A stretch of DNA of 64,000 nt. Source: Humidesulfovibrio sp. (GTDB lineage: Bacteria; Desulfobacterota; Desulfovibrionia; Desulfovibrionales; Desulfovibrionaceae). The DNA lies in NCBI RefSeq assembly GCF_031082295.1, contig NZ_JAVHLD010000008.1, positions 1-64,000 on the forward strand, read 5' to 3'. Below, piece after piece: positions 50,797 to 60,094 of the stretch (the stretch's first letter is position 1; each line of letters begins with the position of its first letter). The translations under genes were made by a program, and so were the position numbers. A model generated the notes under the pieces. The model ran no database searches and had not been told where the DNA came from. It saw only the letters and a list, made by a program, of their open reading frames with translations.

Positions 50797-52589
50797 TGGA
50801 AACCGTTTGACTCGCGCCGCACGCCGAACAGGATCTTTGTTTCGGCGATGCGGTTCAGGGTCAGGGTGCGGGTGTGCAGTTCCTTCAGGCCGGGATGAAA
50901 GCTGATGTTCAGCAGGGAGGTGTTCGGCAGCTCGCGGCAGAGCATCTCGAAGATGTGCTGCTCGCCTTCAGGATCAAAGGCGTCGGTGGCTTCCTCCATG
51001 AAGACCCAGGCCGGCTGCTGGAGCACGACGCGCGCAAAGCCGAGCTGCTGCTGGGCGCGCGGCGGCAATGCCTGCTCCCAGTTGTCCTCTTCGTCCAGGC
51101 GCTGGGCCAGCCGCTCCAGGCCCACGCATTCCAGCGCGTGCAGGAGGGCCGCGTCGTCAAAGGTGTCGGGAGGGAGCGGATATGATACCGCCGCGCGCAG
51201 GGTGCCCTCCGGCAGGAAACAGTGCTGGGCGATGAAGAGCATCTCCCCGTCGCCCGGCAGCCTGACACGCCCGCTGCCCCAGGGCCAAAGGCCGCCAATC
51301 ACCTTGAACAGGCTCCCTGTCACCGCCGGATCGCCCGCGATGAGCACCTTTTCCCCGCGGGGAATGTCGACGCTCAAATTCTCGATCAGAATGCGCCCCG
51401 AAGGCTCGGCGATGCAAAGGTCCTCGATGACCAGCCGGGGCAGTTCCGATTGCTCCAAAATGATCTTCTTGCGATCCGCCACCTGCCCGTTTGCATCCAG
51501 TTGCTGCATGTCCTCGTAGAGTGAAAGGACGCGATCAGCCGAAGCGCGGCAGCGGGCGATCTCGCCTATGCTGTCCACTGGCCAGGACAGCGAGGAGGTC
51601 AACTGTTGGAACGCCTGCGCGGATTGCATGAGCGCGCCGAGCGACATGGCGCCGAGAATGTACTGCGGCGCGGCGATCAGGATCGGCAGCACCGGCAAGA
51701 GTCCGCCGTACACAGTGCCGAAGGAGATCAGGCCCATGTAGGCCAGCGACTGCCTGTTCCAGTCGTGGATGACCTGGCGGAACCGCAGCGTCGACCCGGC
51801 GCGTTCCCGGGGTTCGCCGCGCAAGAGCGCGATGGACTCGGTGTGCTCACGCGCGCGTGACAGGCCGAAGCGGAAGGTGGCCTCGGCGGTCTGCAAGGCG
51901 TTTGTGGTCTTCACCAGCGGTCGGCCGAACACCCAGCCAAACGCGCTGCCCAGGGTCGCGTACAGGAAGGCCAGCGGGACCATGTAGCCGGGAATGTGGA
52001 GCGAGGTGCCGGGCACGTCGATGGAGCCCGAGATGGACCAGAGGATGTCGATGAACAGGCCCAAGGTCAGCAGGCTGAAGGTCAGCGAGTGCCCCAGGCC
52101 GATGGCGCTTTCCGTGGCGATGCGGATGTCTTCGGCGATGCGCTGGTCGGGGTTGTCGTGCTCGCCCTCGGCAAAGAGAAGCCGGTAGTGGCGGGCCTCG
52201 CCCATCCAACTGCCGACCAACTGCTCGGTCAGCCAGGCGCGCCAGTCGATCTGCAGCCAGCGTTTGACCATCAGGTGCGCTGCGGTCACCACCAGCGAGG
52301 AGGCCAGGATCACGGCGAACACCGCGACCTGAATAAGCACTCCGCGCACGGAGTGCTGCTCGAGGGCGTCGTACAGCGCCCTGTTCCAGTAGTTTCCCCA
52401 AACGCTTAAAGCCACCTGGGCCATGGTAAGCAGCAAAAGCAGCAGGGTTGCGCCGCGCACTTTCACGCGCCGTTCGCAATGCCAGTACGGCCCGGCAAGG
52501 CGAAGCACCTGCCCGACAAAACGTTTTTTCCGGCCGGGCTTGCTGACAGGCAGAGCCGCCATGGGCGCATCTGACGAGGAATCAGGCAT
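50793..52589 (-). CDS. ABC transporter fusion (SbmA/YddA/ABCD type) with degenerate ATPase site
   Basis: A 598-residue permease-ATPase fusion with an ABC_membrane_2 domain (~40-330; WGNYWNRALYDALEQH, LQIDWRAWLTEQLVGSWM and NPDQRIAEDI are family hallmarks) and a nucleotide-binding domain (~380-590). The Walker A reads AGDPAVTGSLFK, with the lysine replaced by glycine. The signature is LPPRAQQQLG instead of LSGGEQQR, and Walker B is VFMEEATDAFD with Glu for Asp. The Q-loop (IAQHCFLPEG) and H-loop histidine remain. The frame is fully open, so it is kept as a protein, but ATP hydrolysis is doubtful. Start 52589 has no strong ribosome site. Confidence 0.85.
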   Translation of the reverse strand: MPDSSSDAPMAALPVSKPGRKKRFVGQVLRLAGPYWHCERRVKVRGATLLLLLLTMAQVALSVWGNYWNRALYDALEQHSVRGVLIQVAVFAVILASSLVVTAAHLMVKRWLQIDWRAWLTEQLVGSWMGEARHYRLLFAEGEHDNPDQRIAEDIRIATESAIGLGHSLTFSLLTLGLFIDILWSISGSIDVPGTSLHIPGYMVPLAFLYATLGSAFGWVFGRPLVKTTNALQTAEATFRFGLSRAREHTESIALLRGEPRERAGSTLRFRQVIHDWNRQSLAYMGLISFGTVYGGLLPVLPILIAAPQYILGAMSLGALMQSAQAFQQLTSSLSWPVDSIGEIARCRASADRVLSLYEDMQQLDANGQVADRKKIILEQSELPRLVIEDLCIAEPSGRILIENLSVDIPRGEKVLIAGDPAVTGSLFKVIGGLWPWGSGRVRLPGDGEMLFIAQHCFLPEGTLRAAVSYPLPPDTFDDAALLHALECVGLERLAQRLDEEDNWEQALPPRAQQQLGFARVVLQQPAWVFMEEATDAFDPEGEQHIFEMLCRELPNTSLLNISFHPGLKELHTRTLTLNRIAETKILFGVRRESNGFH

Positions 52590-52869
52590 AGGAGTAAGGA
52601 CGAAGGGTGCTTCTGCGGAAGAATGCTGCGGAGAATCGGGCTTCCACGGAATGTTGGGGGGCTCTTTGCAACATGGTTCATTCTACTTCAACTGAGGCGG
52701 CAAGTAAAGAAGGCAACCCCATACGGTTGACGCGGAGCCAAGATGCGGTCCGACAGCTTCATGAGCCGCTGCAGGTTCTTGAGCAGCTTCTTGCACTGCT
52801 TCAGAAACTCCGCGTAGTGCTTGACGGCCTCAGGATCGGCAAAGGCTCCCTGTTCCAGCAGCGCCACTG

Positions 52870-53928
52870 CCCTGGGCGGCCTGGCCGATCACTTCGGCAG
52901 GAAGAGGATGTTCATTCGAGATGGTCCTGTTCGCGCTTTGCCTCGCAGCGCTGGCCCTGAGCCAGGGTGTGGCCTGGATGCTGCTGTCGCTCTTCGGCGT
53001 GGGCGTGGCCCTTGGCTGCGACTACCCGACGGCGCACATGATCATCTCCGAAAACATCCCGAGCAGGAACCGCGGAAGGATGGTGCTGTCCGCCTTCGGC
53101 TTCCTGGCGCTGGGGGCCTTGGCCGGCACGGCGGCGGGCTACCGCATCATGTTTGAAAACCCTGAGCTCTCGGCCTGGCGCGACATGTACGCGACGGCCA
53201 TCGTCCCGGCGGTGCTCGTGACCCTCGGCCGCTTCACCATACCCGACAGCGGCCTCTGGCTCGTCTCGCGCGGGCGCATCAGGGAGTCCGAACGCGAGAC
53301 CATGCGACTCTTGCAACGCACCCGCCCTACCCCAGCTGGATCACGCTGGCCGTCCCGGCCGCCGTGGCGGCCCAGGCCGAACCATGCCCGGCGCCGAGGC
53401 CAGGCGCCTACTCGAGCCTCTTTGCGCCGAAGCACCGCCGCGCCACCATCCTGGCCTCCGTCCCCTGGTTCACCCAGGACATGGGAACCTACGGCATCGG
53501 CATCTTCACCCCAACCATCCTGGCCGCCGTCATCGGGGCAAGCGCCGTGACGGACACGAACGCCGCGAGGAACGTCGCAGACCTCACCCACAACAACAGG
53601 CTGGCCACCAAGGGCGCGGCCTTCCTCGACCTGCTGCTCGTCTTCGGCATGGGCATGGCCATCCTCCTGGTCGACAAGATCGGGCGCATCCGCATGCAGG
53701 TGTTCGGATTTTTGGGGTGCGCCGCAGGGCTGGCCACGGTCGCAGCGTCTCTTGACGCCGTGGGCCAGAGCAAGACCCTGCTGCTCTTTTCCGGCTTCAT
53801 GATCTTCAACTTCATGAACAATCTCGGCCCATACTCCATGACCTACCTCCCAGCTCGGAGCGGTGGTCACCTGGGTGTTCCGCATCGAGACCAGGGGCGT
53901 CAACCTGGAGCGCCTTGGCGAGGAATAG
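52870..53928 (+). pseudogene. Decayed MFS sugar/phosphate-type transporter
   Basis: MFS segments appear in shifting frames: GGLADHFGRKRMFIRD (52872 on), then from ~52921 LFALCLAALALSQGVAW through IPDSGLWLVSRGR, then from ~53326 YPSWITLAV through GFMIFNFMNNLGPYSMTYLP, and finally VVTWVFRIETRGVNLERL ending with TAG at 53926. At least three frame changes are needed, and the usual stretch after NNLGPN (GEVFPT and the next helix) is deleted. Clearly non-functional. Confidence 0.8.
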
Positions 53929-53965
53929 CCCCGAGCCAGCTGCCGCAGACAATGCAGCGGACGGC

Positions 53966-54005
53966 AAAAGGCCCCTTCCGGCGATTTCGCACCGAAAGAG
54001 GCCCC
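53966..54005 (-). terminator. Terminator of the PhsA/PsrA-like gene
   Basis: On the minus strand GGCCTCTTTCGG pairs with CCGGAAGGGGCC (G-T pairs allowed), followed by TTTT, about 55-95 nt after the stop codon. Confidence 0.7.
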
Positions 54006-54060
54006 TGTTGTGTCGGTTCCCCCGAGGGCTGCCCCCGGGTTGCCGCGATGGTTCTTCCGT

Positions 54061-56151
54061 CTAGCCCTCGACGCGGCGCACGCTGACGAAGTGCTCCTGC
54101 ATGGAGATGCCGCCGCCGGCCTTGTCGTAGCAGTCCAAGCCGCCGGGCATGAGGTCGTTGTCAGAGACGCCACGGCCCTTGGCGCGGCTCTCCACCGGCA
54201 GGGTGTGGCCGAAACCGTGGACCATGAACACCGCTTCGGGGTGGATGAACTCCGTGACGAAGGCGCGCAGCTGGCCGCCCTCGCCCCTGCTCGAAGTCAC
54301 CTCCACCATGTCCATGTGCTCGATGCCGAGGTCCTTGGCGCGGGCCTTGTTCAGCCAGAGCACGTTCTCGGGCATGAGCTCGAACAGCAGCGGGTTGTTC
54401 ACCGTGTGGCCCTGGGTGTGCAGCCCGCAACGGCCGAAGGTGACGCGGAACTTGTCCTTGGGCGTCTTCTCGGGCGCGGTGTAAGGCGGCAGGGACGGCA
54501 GGTTGACCTTGTCGAGCTTTTCGGCCAGCAGCTCAATCTTTCCCGAGGCGGTCTTGAAGGACACGGGCTTGTAGGTGGGCTTGTCAGCCAGCTCCACAAA
54601 CCCCTTGGCCGCGAAATCCTCCACGCTGACGCCGGTGCCTTCCAACTGCTTGGCCCAAAGCTCCTCCGGCTTGTCCACCGCCAGGGGCTCCATGCCAAGG
54701 CGCTTGGCCAGCCCGGCGATGATCTCCCAGTCGGCCTTGGTGTCGAAACGGGGCTCCACGACGCGCTTGCGCAGGAAGAACTGGGGCTTCAGGCCGCCCT
54801 TGCTGGCCACAAGGCTTTCGCGCTCGAGGTAGGTGCTCATGGGCAGCACCACGTCCGCATTCCAGGCCGTGTCGGACCAGGTGAAGGTGATGGCCACGAA
54901 AAGCTCCAGCTTCTCCCACATCTTTTTCACGGCTTCCGGGTCGGGGAAGCCCATGAGCGGGTCGTGCCGGTGGGCGATGTAGGCGCGGATGGGATATGGC
55001 TTGTCCGTGACGATGGCATCATAGGAGAGGTTCACCAGGCCCGGACCGGCGTCGAAGTGGGTGCGGCCCTCGGCCCAGCCAGCGCCGTCGACGCGCTTCT
55101 TTTCCGGCTTGGGAAAGAGCTCCACCAGCTGCTTCAGGCCCTTGCGGCCCACGTCGCCGGCCTTGCAGGACAGCGGCAGGCCGCCCTTGGCCCCGATGGC
55201 GCCCATGAGGGAGTTGATGATGTAGGCCGTGCGGCAGACGTGGAAGCTGTCGCCGTAGCGCGCCACCATCCAACCCGGATGCCAGATGACAGACGGAGCG
55301 GCCTTGGCGAACTGGCGCACGAACTCGCGGATGGCGTCGGCCTTGGCCCCGGTTTCCTTCTCGGCGAACTCCGGGGTGTAGGGCTCGATGAATTCCTTCA
55401 GCAGGTCGAAGTCCTTGACCCATTCCTTCACGAACTTGCGGTTGTACAGCTTCTCTTTGATGATGACGTTGATCACCGCAAGGTTGAAGGCGTAGTCCGT
55501 GCCGGGGCGAATGAGGAAGAAGTTGTCGGCCTTGGCGCCGGGAATGTTGGCGCGGATGTCGATGACCGTGAGCTTGCACCCGGCGTCGCGCGCGTCGAGC
55601 AGGTCGTTGACCTCCTTGACGTTGATGCCTTCCAGGATGTTTCTGGTCTGGAGCACCACGTGCCGGGCGTTCTTCAGGTCGTAGACCAGCTCCTTGCGTC
55701 CGCAGCCGAAGATGGACAGGGCCGCGTGCTGCACGTTGCGGGCGCAGGAGGTGTCGTGGTTGCAGTAGTTGGGCGAGCCGAAGCCGCGCACAAAAGCCTT
55801 GGACAAGTCCATGTACGGGCCGCCACGGTCGGACCACAGAAGCGCTTCCGGCCCGTATTTGGCCTTGATGTCCTTCAGCTTGTCGGCCACGTAATCGAAG
55901 GCCTCGTCCCAGGTGGCGACGCGCCATTTGCCTTCGCCCCGCGCACCCGCGCGGATCAGCGGCGTCTGCGGACGCTCGTCGTCGTAAAGCAGCGCCGGGC
56001 CTGCCGCGCCGCGCGCGCACAGGGATCCCTTGACTCCGGGGGCGTGGGGGTTGCCAAAAACGCTGACCACGCGTCCATCTTCCACGTCGGCGGCGATGGG
56101 ACACCGGACGCTGCACATGCCGCACACGCTGAAGACTTGTTTCCTATCCAT
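54061..56151 (-). CDS. Molybdopterin oxidoreductase, thiosulfate/polysulfide reductase (PhsA/PsrA)-like
   Basis: A 696-residue Mo/W enzyme starting directly at the Fe-S motif (SVCGMCSVRCPIAADV, fourth Cys in GSLCARG), with no Tat or Sec leader, so it should stay in the cytoplasm. A cysteine in NHDTSCARN is the likely metal ligand. The cofactor-binding C-terminal domain runs from ~575 (FGRCGLHTQGHTVNNPLL). Sequence style matches the PhsA/PsrA group. AGGAGG precedes the ATG. Its presumed partner, a ferredoxin subunit, is encoded divergently at 56450. Substrate unknown; a sulfur compound is the best guess. Confidence 0.83.
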   Translation of the reverse strand: MDRKQVFSVCGMCSVRCPIAADVEDGRVVSVFGNPHAPGVKGSLCARGAAGPALLYDDERPQTPLIRAGARGEGKWRVATWDEAFDYVADKLKDIKAKYGPEALLWSDRGGPYMDLSKAFVRGFGSPNYCNHDTSCARNVQHAALSIFGCGRKELVYDLKNARHVVLQTRNILEGINVKEVNDLLDARDAGCKLTVIDIRANIPGAKADNFFLIRPGTDYAFNLAVINVIIKEKLYNRKFVKEWVKDFDLLKEFIEPYTPEFAEKETGAKADAIREFVRQFAKAAPSVIWHPGWMVARYGDSFHVCRTAYIINSLMGAIGAKGGLPLSCKAGDVGRKGLKQLVELFPKPEKKRVDGAGWAEGRTHFDAGPGLVNLSYDAIVTDKPYPIRAYIAHRHDPLMGFPDPEAVKKMWEKLELFVAITFTWSDTAWNADVVLPMSTYLERESLVASKGGLKPQFFLRKRVVEPRFDTKADWEIIAGLAKRLGMEPLAVDKPEELWAKQLEGTGVSVEDFAAKGFVELADKPTYKPVSFKTASGKIELLAEKLDKVNLPSLPPYTAPEKTPKDKFRVTFGRCGLHTQGHTVNNPLLFELMPENVLWLNKARAKDLGIEHMDMVEVTSSRGEGGQLRAFVTEFIHPEAVFMVHGFGHTLPVESRAKGRGVSDNDLMPGGLDCYDKAGGGISMQEHFVSVRRVEG

Positions 56152-56449
56152 AACGACCTCCTAGAGAAAATCGTAATACACAAAATTTGCACATACCCCC
56201 CTTTACAATAATTCATCGAAAATGGCTAGTGGCTGTGCGCTAAAGCAACAATATCTCAGAGCATACAGCAAAATTTTCATATCTAATTGTTTCGGTAGAC
56301 AATTCTGGTTCATGAGAAAAAAAGAACGAGCGATGCCGCCCTATTGACAGCAGGCCTTGCTTTGTGGTTTATACTTGACATAGGATTATACCGCCAAGGG
56401 GTATGTGCGGCCGGGCAATCCCGTGCCAGACTAAAGCCAGGAGACGAGC
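56152..56449. promoter_or_regulatory. Divergent promoter region between molybdoenzyme and ferredoxin subunit
   Basis: A 298-nt AT-rich spacer in a GC-rich genome. TTGACA occurs at 56345 and again near 56376, with TTATAC-like boxes close by, so sigma-70-type promoters are likely on the plus strand. I could not fix spacing or find a sigma-54 box. Confidence 0.45.
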
Positions 56450-56905
56450 ATGAGCCTTTACCGCATCGCGCTGAACCCCAACCGTTGCATCGGCTGCAAG
56501 GCCTGCTTGGTGCACTGCACTGTCAAAAACAAGCTGCCTGCTGGCATCTCGTTGAACCGCATCAAGGCCCTTGGGCCTTTCAGCGGACCTGAAGGCAGCC
56601 CGCGGATGGAGTTCGTCTACCAGAACTGCCTGCAGTGCGACGAACCGTTCTGCGTCAAGGTGTGCCCGTCCGGTGCTCTGGTGAAGCGCCCCGAGGACGG
56701 CTTGATAACCCTGGACATGGAAACCTGCATCGGCTGCCACCGTTGCGAAAAGGCCTGCCCCTGGGATGTTCCTGTATTTCTTGAAAGCACCGGCAAGACC
56801 ACCAAGTGCGATTTCTGCCTTGATCGCCTGGAGAGGGGACTTGATCCGGCCTGCGTCACCGGCTGCACGGCCAAGGCCCTGACCTTCGTGCGTCCGGCCA
56901 AATAG
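56450..56905 (+). CDS. Ferredoxin-like electron transfer subunit (HycB/DmsB type)
   Basis: A 151-residue cytoplasmic protein with four cysteine groups: CIGCKACLVHC, CLQCDEPFCVKVCP, CIGCHRCEKACPWD, and CDFC with CVTGC; four [4Fe-4S] clusters are expected. It should transfer electrons to or from the divergently encoded molybdoenzyme; no membrane anchor gene is adjacent. AGGAGACGAGC precedes the ATG. Confidence 0.9.
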   Translation: MSLYRIALNPNRCIGCKACLVHCTVKNKLPAGISLNRIKALGPFSGPEGSPRMEFVYQNCLQCDEPFCVKVCPSGALVKRPEDGLITLDMETCIGCHRCEKACPWDVPVFLESTGKTTKCDFCLDRLERGLDPACVTGCTAKALTFVRPAK

Positions 56906-56977
56906 CACAGCCTCCCGCATTGCACGTTCGGGAAGCACAATATCTAACCCCCCTAACCGTAAGGAGGAACACCGCAC

Positions 56978-58240
56978 ATGAACAGACGTTCCCTCATCGC
57001 CTGCGCCATCGCAGCACTTTCGCTCTGCCTGTGGCTTGGTGTGGCCGTGGCCCAGCAGGCCCCCGCGGCCCCCGCGGCGGATGCCGCCAAAGCCGTTGAA
57101 GCGGCAGCCGGAAACGCGGCCAAAGCCGTGGAAGGAGCCGCCAAGGCTGTGGAAGGCGAGCCCATGAGCAAACTCGCCGCCGCCCTTGAAAAAGCCCCGC
57201 GTGGCACCGAAAAGGGCATGATCGACGAGTCCAAGCCGGCCGGCTTCCTCGGCATTCCCGGCGCGCCCACCGTCAACCCGATCCTGGCGTTTGCCTGGGC
57301 CGTGTGGGTAGGCTGGATATTCTCCACAGTTGGCGCCTTCGGCGGCGTCATGGCAGGCGTCGGCCACATGAGCGTGTTCGGCTTCGGCTCCTACGCTGGC
57401 GGACTCAAGAAGACCGCCCCGGACCTGGGCAAGATCGTCACCGACTCCATCAAGGCGTCCAACCAGTTCCTGGTGGGTACCTCCGCCGCCATCAGCTCCT
57501 TCAACTACCTTAAGATGGGCCGCCTGGTGCTGCCCCTGGCCATCAGCCTTGGCCTGGGCTCGCTGATCGGCGCGTACGGCGCGGCCGCCCTGTCCGCTGG
57601 CAAGCTCGATTTCAAGTCCTACCAGGGCTACTTCGGCCTCTTCGTCCTGGTCCTGGGCTGCTACCTGCTTTACGAAACCACCCCGGGCGCCCAGACCAAG
57701 AAAAAGACCGCCAAGGAAGCCGCCAAGGCTTTCGAGGACGCCGTCAAGAAGCTGAAGAGCGGCGAAGCCGTTGACGAGTCCAAACTCGGTCTGCACATCC
57801 AGAAGTTCAACATGTCCACCTGCGAGTTCGTGTTCTACGGCGTCCCCTTCAAGTTCAACCCGCTGATCCCCTTCCTGGGCGGCATCTGCATTTCCGCCGT
57901 GGCGGCCTTCCTGGGCGTCGGCGGCGGCTTCCTGCTGGTTCCCTTCCTGACCAGCGTGACCCAGCTGCCCATGTACCTGGCAGCCGGCACCTCGGCCCTG
58001 GCCGTGCTCGTCAGCATGGTCACCAGCATCATCACCCTTATGACCAAGGGCACTCCCATCGAGTGGACCCTCATCGGCACCGAGTTGGTGGGCATCACCG
58101 TCGGCTCCATTGTCGGCCCCATGACCTCCAAGTACCTGTCGGACAAGCTGATGAAGCGCATCTTCATCGCGCTGTCCTTCTACATCGGCTTCGGCTACCT
58201 GCTGGCCGGCTTCGTCGGCTACAAGATTCCCGGCGTCTAA
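56978..58240 (+). CDS. TauE/SafE-family exporter with alanine-rich periplasmic N-terminus
   Basis: A 420-residue membrane protein. A signal-like first helix is followed by an Ala/Lys-rich helical stretch (~25-85, repeats of AAKAVEGA), then two TauE/SafE half-repeats with GAFGGVMAGVGHMSVFGFG and FLGVGGGFLLVPFLTSV. Members export sulfite, sulfoacetate or other organosulfonates. The Ala-rich insert and a ~75-residue charged loop between halves are unusual. AAGGAGG precedes the ATG. It follows the ferredoxin subunit gene by 72 nt, which supports a link to sulfur-compound reduction. Confidence 0.87.
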   Translation: MNRRSLIACAIAALSLCLWLGVAVAQQAPAAPAADAAKAVEAAAGNAAKAVEGAAKAVEGEPMSKLAAALEKAPRGTEKGMIDESKPAGFLGIPGAPTVNPILAFAWAVWVGWIFSTVGAFGGVMAGVGHMSVFGFGSYAGGLKKTAPDLGKIVTDSIKASNQFLVGTSAAISSFNYLKMGRLVLPLAISLGLGSLIGAYGAAALSAGKLDFKSYQGYFGLFVLVLGCYLLYETTPGAQTKKKTAKEAAKAFEDAVKKLKSGEAVDESKLGLHIQKFNMSTCEFVFYGVPFKFNPLIPFLGGICISAVAAFLGVGGGFLLVPFLTSVTQLPMYLAAGTSALAVLVSMVTSIITLMTKGTPIEWTLIGTELVGITVGSIVGPMTSKYLSDKLMKRIFIALSFYIGFGYLLAGFVGYKIPGV

Positions 58241-58259
58241 ACGCCCCGTGCGACATCCT

Positions 58260-58290
58260 GGCCGGGCTCCCGCAGGGGGCCCGGCCTTTC
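58260..58290 (+). terminator. Hairpin after the TauE/SafE gene
   Basis: GGCCGGGC / GCCCGGCC stem followed by TTTC. It may be a partial terminator before the small membrane protein gene. Confidence 0.65.
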
Positions 58291-58312
58291 ACAACAGAGC
58301 AGCACACCCAAA

Positions 58313-58807
58313 ATGACTCCATTCCAAGCCGTCGACGCCTTTCTCATCATTCCTTTCCGCATTCTGCCCAACCCCGCGGCCGGTTTCTACCTCGGCGTCT
58401 TCGTTCTGGCCGTGGGCAGCGCTGTTGTTGGCTGGTGGAGCAAGGCGCTGGTGAACTATGCGAACCGCTCGCGCCGCAGGGCCGAGGACGGAGAGGCGCA
58501 GCGCCGCAGCGAGCTGTCCTTCCAGGCGCTGCAGATGAACGACAAGGACGCCTACCTGGCCCAGAACCAGCTGGCCCAGGAACATTACGGCAACTCCCTT
58601 GCCCTGGCGGCCGGACGCGGCGCCGCCCTGCTCTGGCCAGGCATGATCGCTCTGGCCTGGCTGACCATCCGCTTCGAGGGCGTGCCTGCCCCCTTCCTGT
58701 GGGACAGCGCCGGCCCTGTCACCGTGTTCTTCCCGCCATACATCGCAGCGATGTGGGCGCTCTCGCGGCTGAGCCCCAAGAAGCCGCACAACCCTTTCGC
58801 GGCCTGA
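58313..58807 (+). CDS. Small three-helix membrane protein with cytoplasmic coiled-coil
   Basis: A 164-residue protein: TM1 (~22-45), a charged helical stretch (~48-90, NRSRRRAEDGEAQRRSELSF), then TM2 and TM3 (~100-150). This helix, coiled-coil, two-helix layout recalls DUF106/EMC3-like members of the YidC-Oxa1 superfamily, but I do not recognise a specific family. It follows a TauE/SafE exporter, as does a different small membrane protein at 62523, so an accessory role in export is plausible. No strong ribosome site is visible. Confidence 0.7.
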   Translation: MTPFQAVDAFLIIPFRILPNPAAGFYLGVFVLAVGSAVVGWWSKALVNYANRSRRRAEDGEAQRRSELSFQALQMNDKDAYLAQNQLAQEHYGNSLALAAGRGAALLWPGMIALAWLTIRFEGVPAPFLWDSAGPVTVFFPPYIAAMWALSRLSPKKPHNPFAA

Positions 58808-58852
58808 GGCCACCCTCTTTCCATCCGCCCTTCTCTACCGTAATGTTTGGGC

Positions 58853-60022
58853 ATGACCCCTGACCGCTACATCGCGCACATCGACATGGACGCGTTCTTC
58901 GCTTCCGTGGAGCATCTGGACCACCCCGAGTGGCGCGGCCAGCCGCTCGCCGTAGGCGATGGCCCGCGCTCGGTTGTTTCAGCCGCAAGCTATGAGATAC
59001 GCAAGTTCGGCGTGCGCTCGGCCATGCCCGTGGCCCAGGCCAGGAAACTCTGCCCGCACGGGCTGTTCGTGCCGGTGCGCATGTGGCGCTACAAGGAGAT
59101 GTCCAGGCGAATCATGGCCGTGCTGCAGCGCTTCTCGCCCCTGGTGGAGCAGGCGAGCGTCGACGAGGCCTACCTCGACGTCACGGGGCTGGAACGGCTC
59201 TTCGGCCCGCCCGAGGATCTCGCAGCAACCATCCGCGCCGAGGTGCGCCGGGAGACGGGGCTCTCGTGCTCTGTGGGCATCGCGCCCGTGCGCTTTCTGG
59301 CCAAGATCGCCTCGGACTTCCACAAGCCCGACGGCCAGACCATCATCCGCCAGCAGGAGGTGCGCGCCTTTCTGGATGCGCTGCCGGTGCAGAAAATTCC
59401 CGGCGTGGGCGGCCGCACCCTGGAGATATTGAACGGATTGGGCGTGCGCCTGGCCGGTGATGTCCTGAAACGTCCGGCGGAGTTCTGGAGACAGAAGCTG
59501 GGCGAACGCGGCCTGTGGTTGCTTGAGCTGGCCCAGGGGCGCGACGACAGGCCCGTGACGCCCTTCACCCCGCCCAAGTCCTCCAGCGCGGAGAACACCT
59601 TCGAGCGCGACACCCGCGACCCGGTGGTGCTGCGGCGCTGGCTGCTGCTGCAGAGCGAGCGCGTGGGCGCGGACCTGCGCGCCCAGGGAGTGCGCGGCCG
59701 CACCGTCACACTCAAGGCCACCTTCGCCGACTTCCGCAAGCTCACCCGCTCGCGAACCCTTGAGGAACCGGTCAACGACACGCAAAGCATCTTCGAGACG
59801 GCGCTGGCGTTGCTCAAGGAGCTGAACCCAAGACAGGACTTGCGGCTCATCGGCGTCGGCGTGTCGCAGTTCGGGGAGCGTTCAAGGCAGCTCTCGCTGC
59901 TGGAGCCGGAGCCCCAGGCAAAAAAGCCCAAGGGCGCGCTGGACCAGGCCCTCGACGCCGTGCGCGGCCGCTTCGGCAAGGGGGCCATCGTTCGTGGCGA
60001 CCTGCTGAACTTCGACGACTAG
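58853..60022 (+). CDS. dinB: DNA polymerase IV (Y-family translesion polymerase)
   Basis: A 389-residue DinB. Catalytic motifs are HIDMDAFFASVE (residues 8-19) and SVDEAYLDVTG (~102); SVGIAPVRFLAKIASDFHKPDG and the helix-hairpin-helix region IPGVGGRTLEILNGLGV are present, and the little-finger domain runs to ~345. The C-terminal tail lacks a full clamp-binding motif, though QLSLLEPE resembles one. ATG 58853 matches the family start; the ribosome site is weak. It copies past damaged template bases. No LexA box was recognised upstream. Confidence 0.94.
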   Translation: MTPDRYIAHIDMDAFFASVEHLDHPEWRGQPLAVGDGPRSVVSAASYEIRKFGVRSAMPVAQARKLCPHGLFVPVRMWRYKEMSRRIMAVLQRFSPLVEQASVDEAYLDVTGLERLFGPPEDLAATIRAEVRRETGLSCSVGIAPVRFLAKIASDFHKPDGQTIIRQQEVRAFLDALPVQKIPGVGGRTLEILNGLGVRLAGDVLKRPAEFWRQKLGERGLWLLELAQGRDDRPVTPFTPPKSSSAENTFERDTRDPVVLRRWLLLQSERVGADLRAQGVRGRTVTLKATFADFRKLTRSRTLEEPVNDTQSIFETALALLKELNPRQDLRLIGVGVSQFGERSRQLSLLEPEPQAKKPKGALDQALDAVRGRFGKGAIVRGDLLNFDD

Positions 60023-60094
60023 GCGGAGAAGGGGGAGGCAGGCGGCAAGAATTGGCCGCTCAGGTCATTTTGTCTTGCGTGGCGGGCTGCAAGC

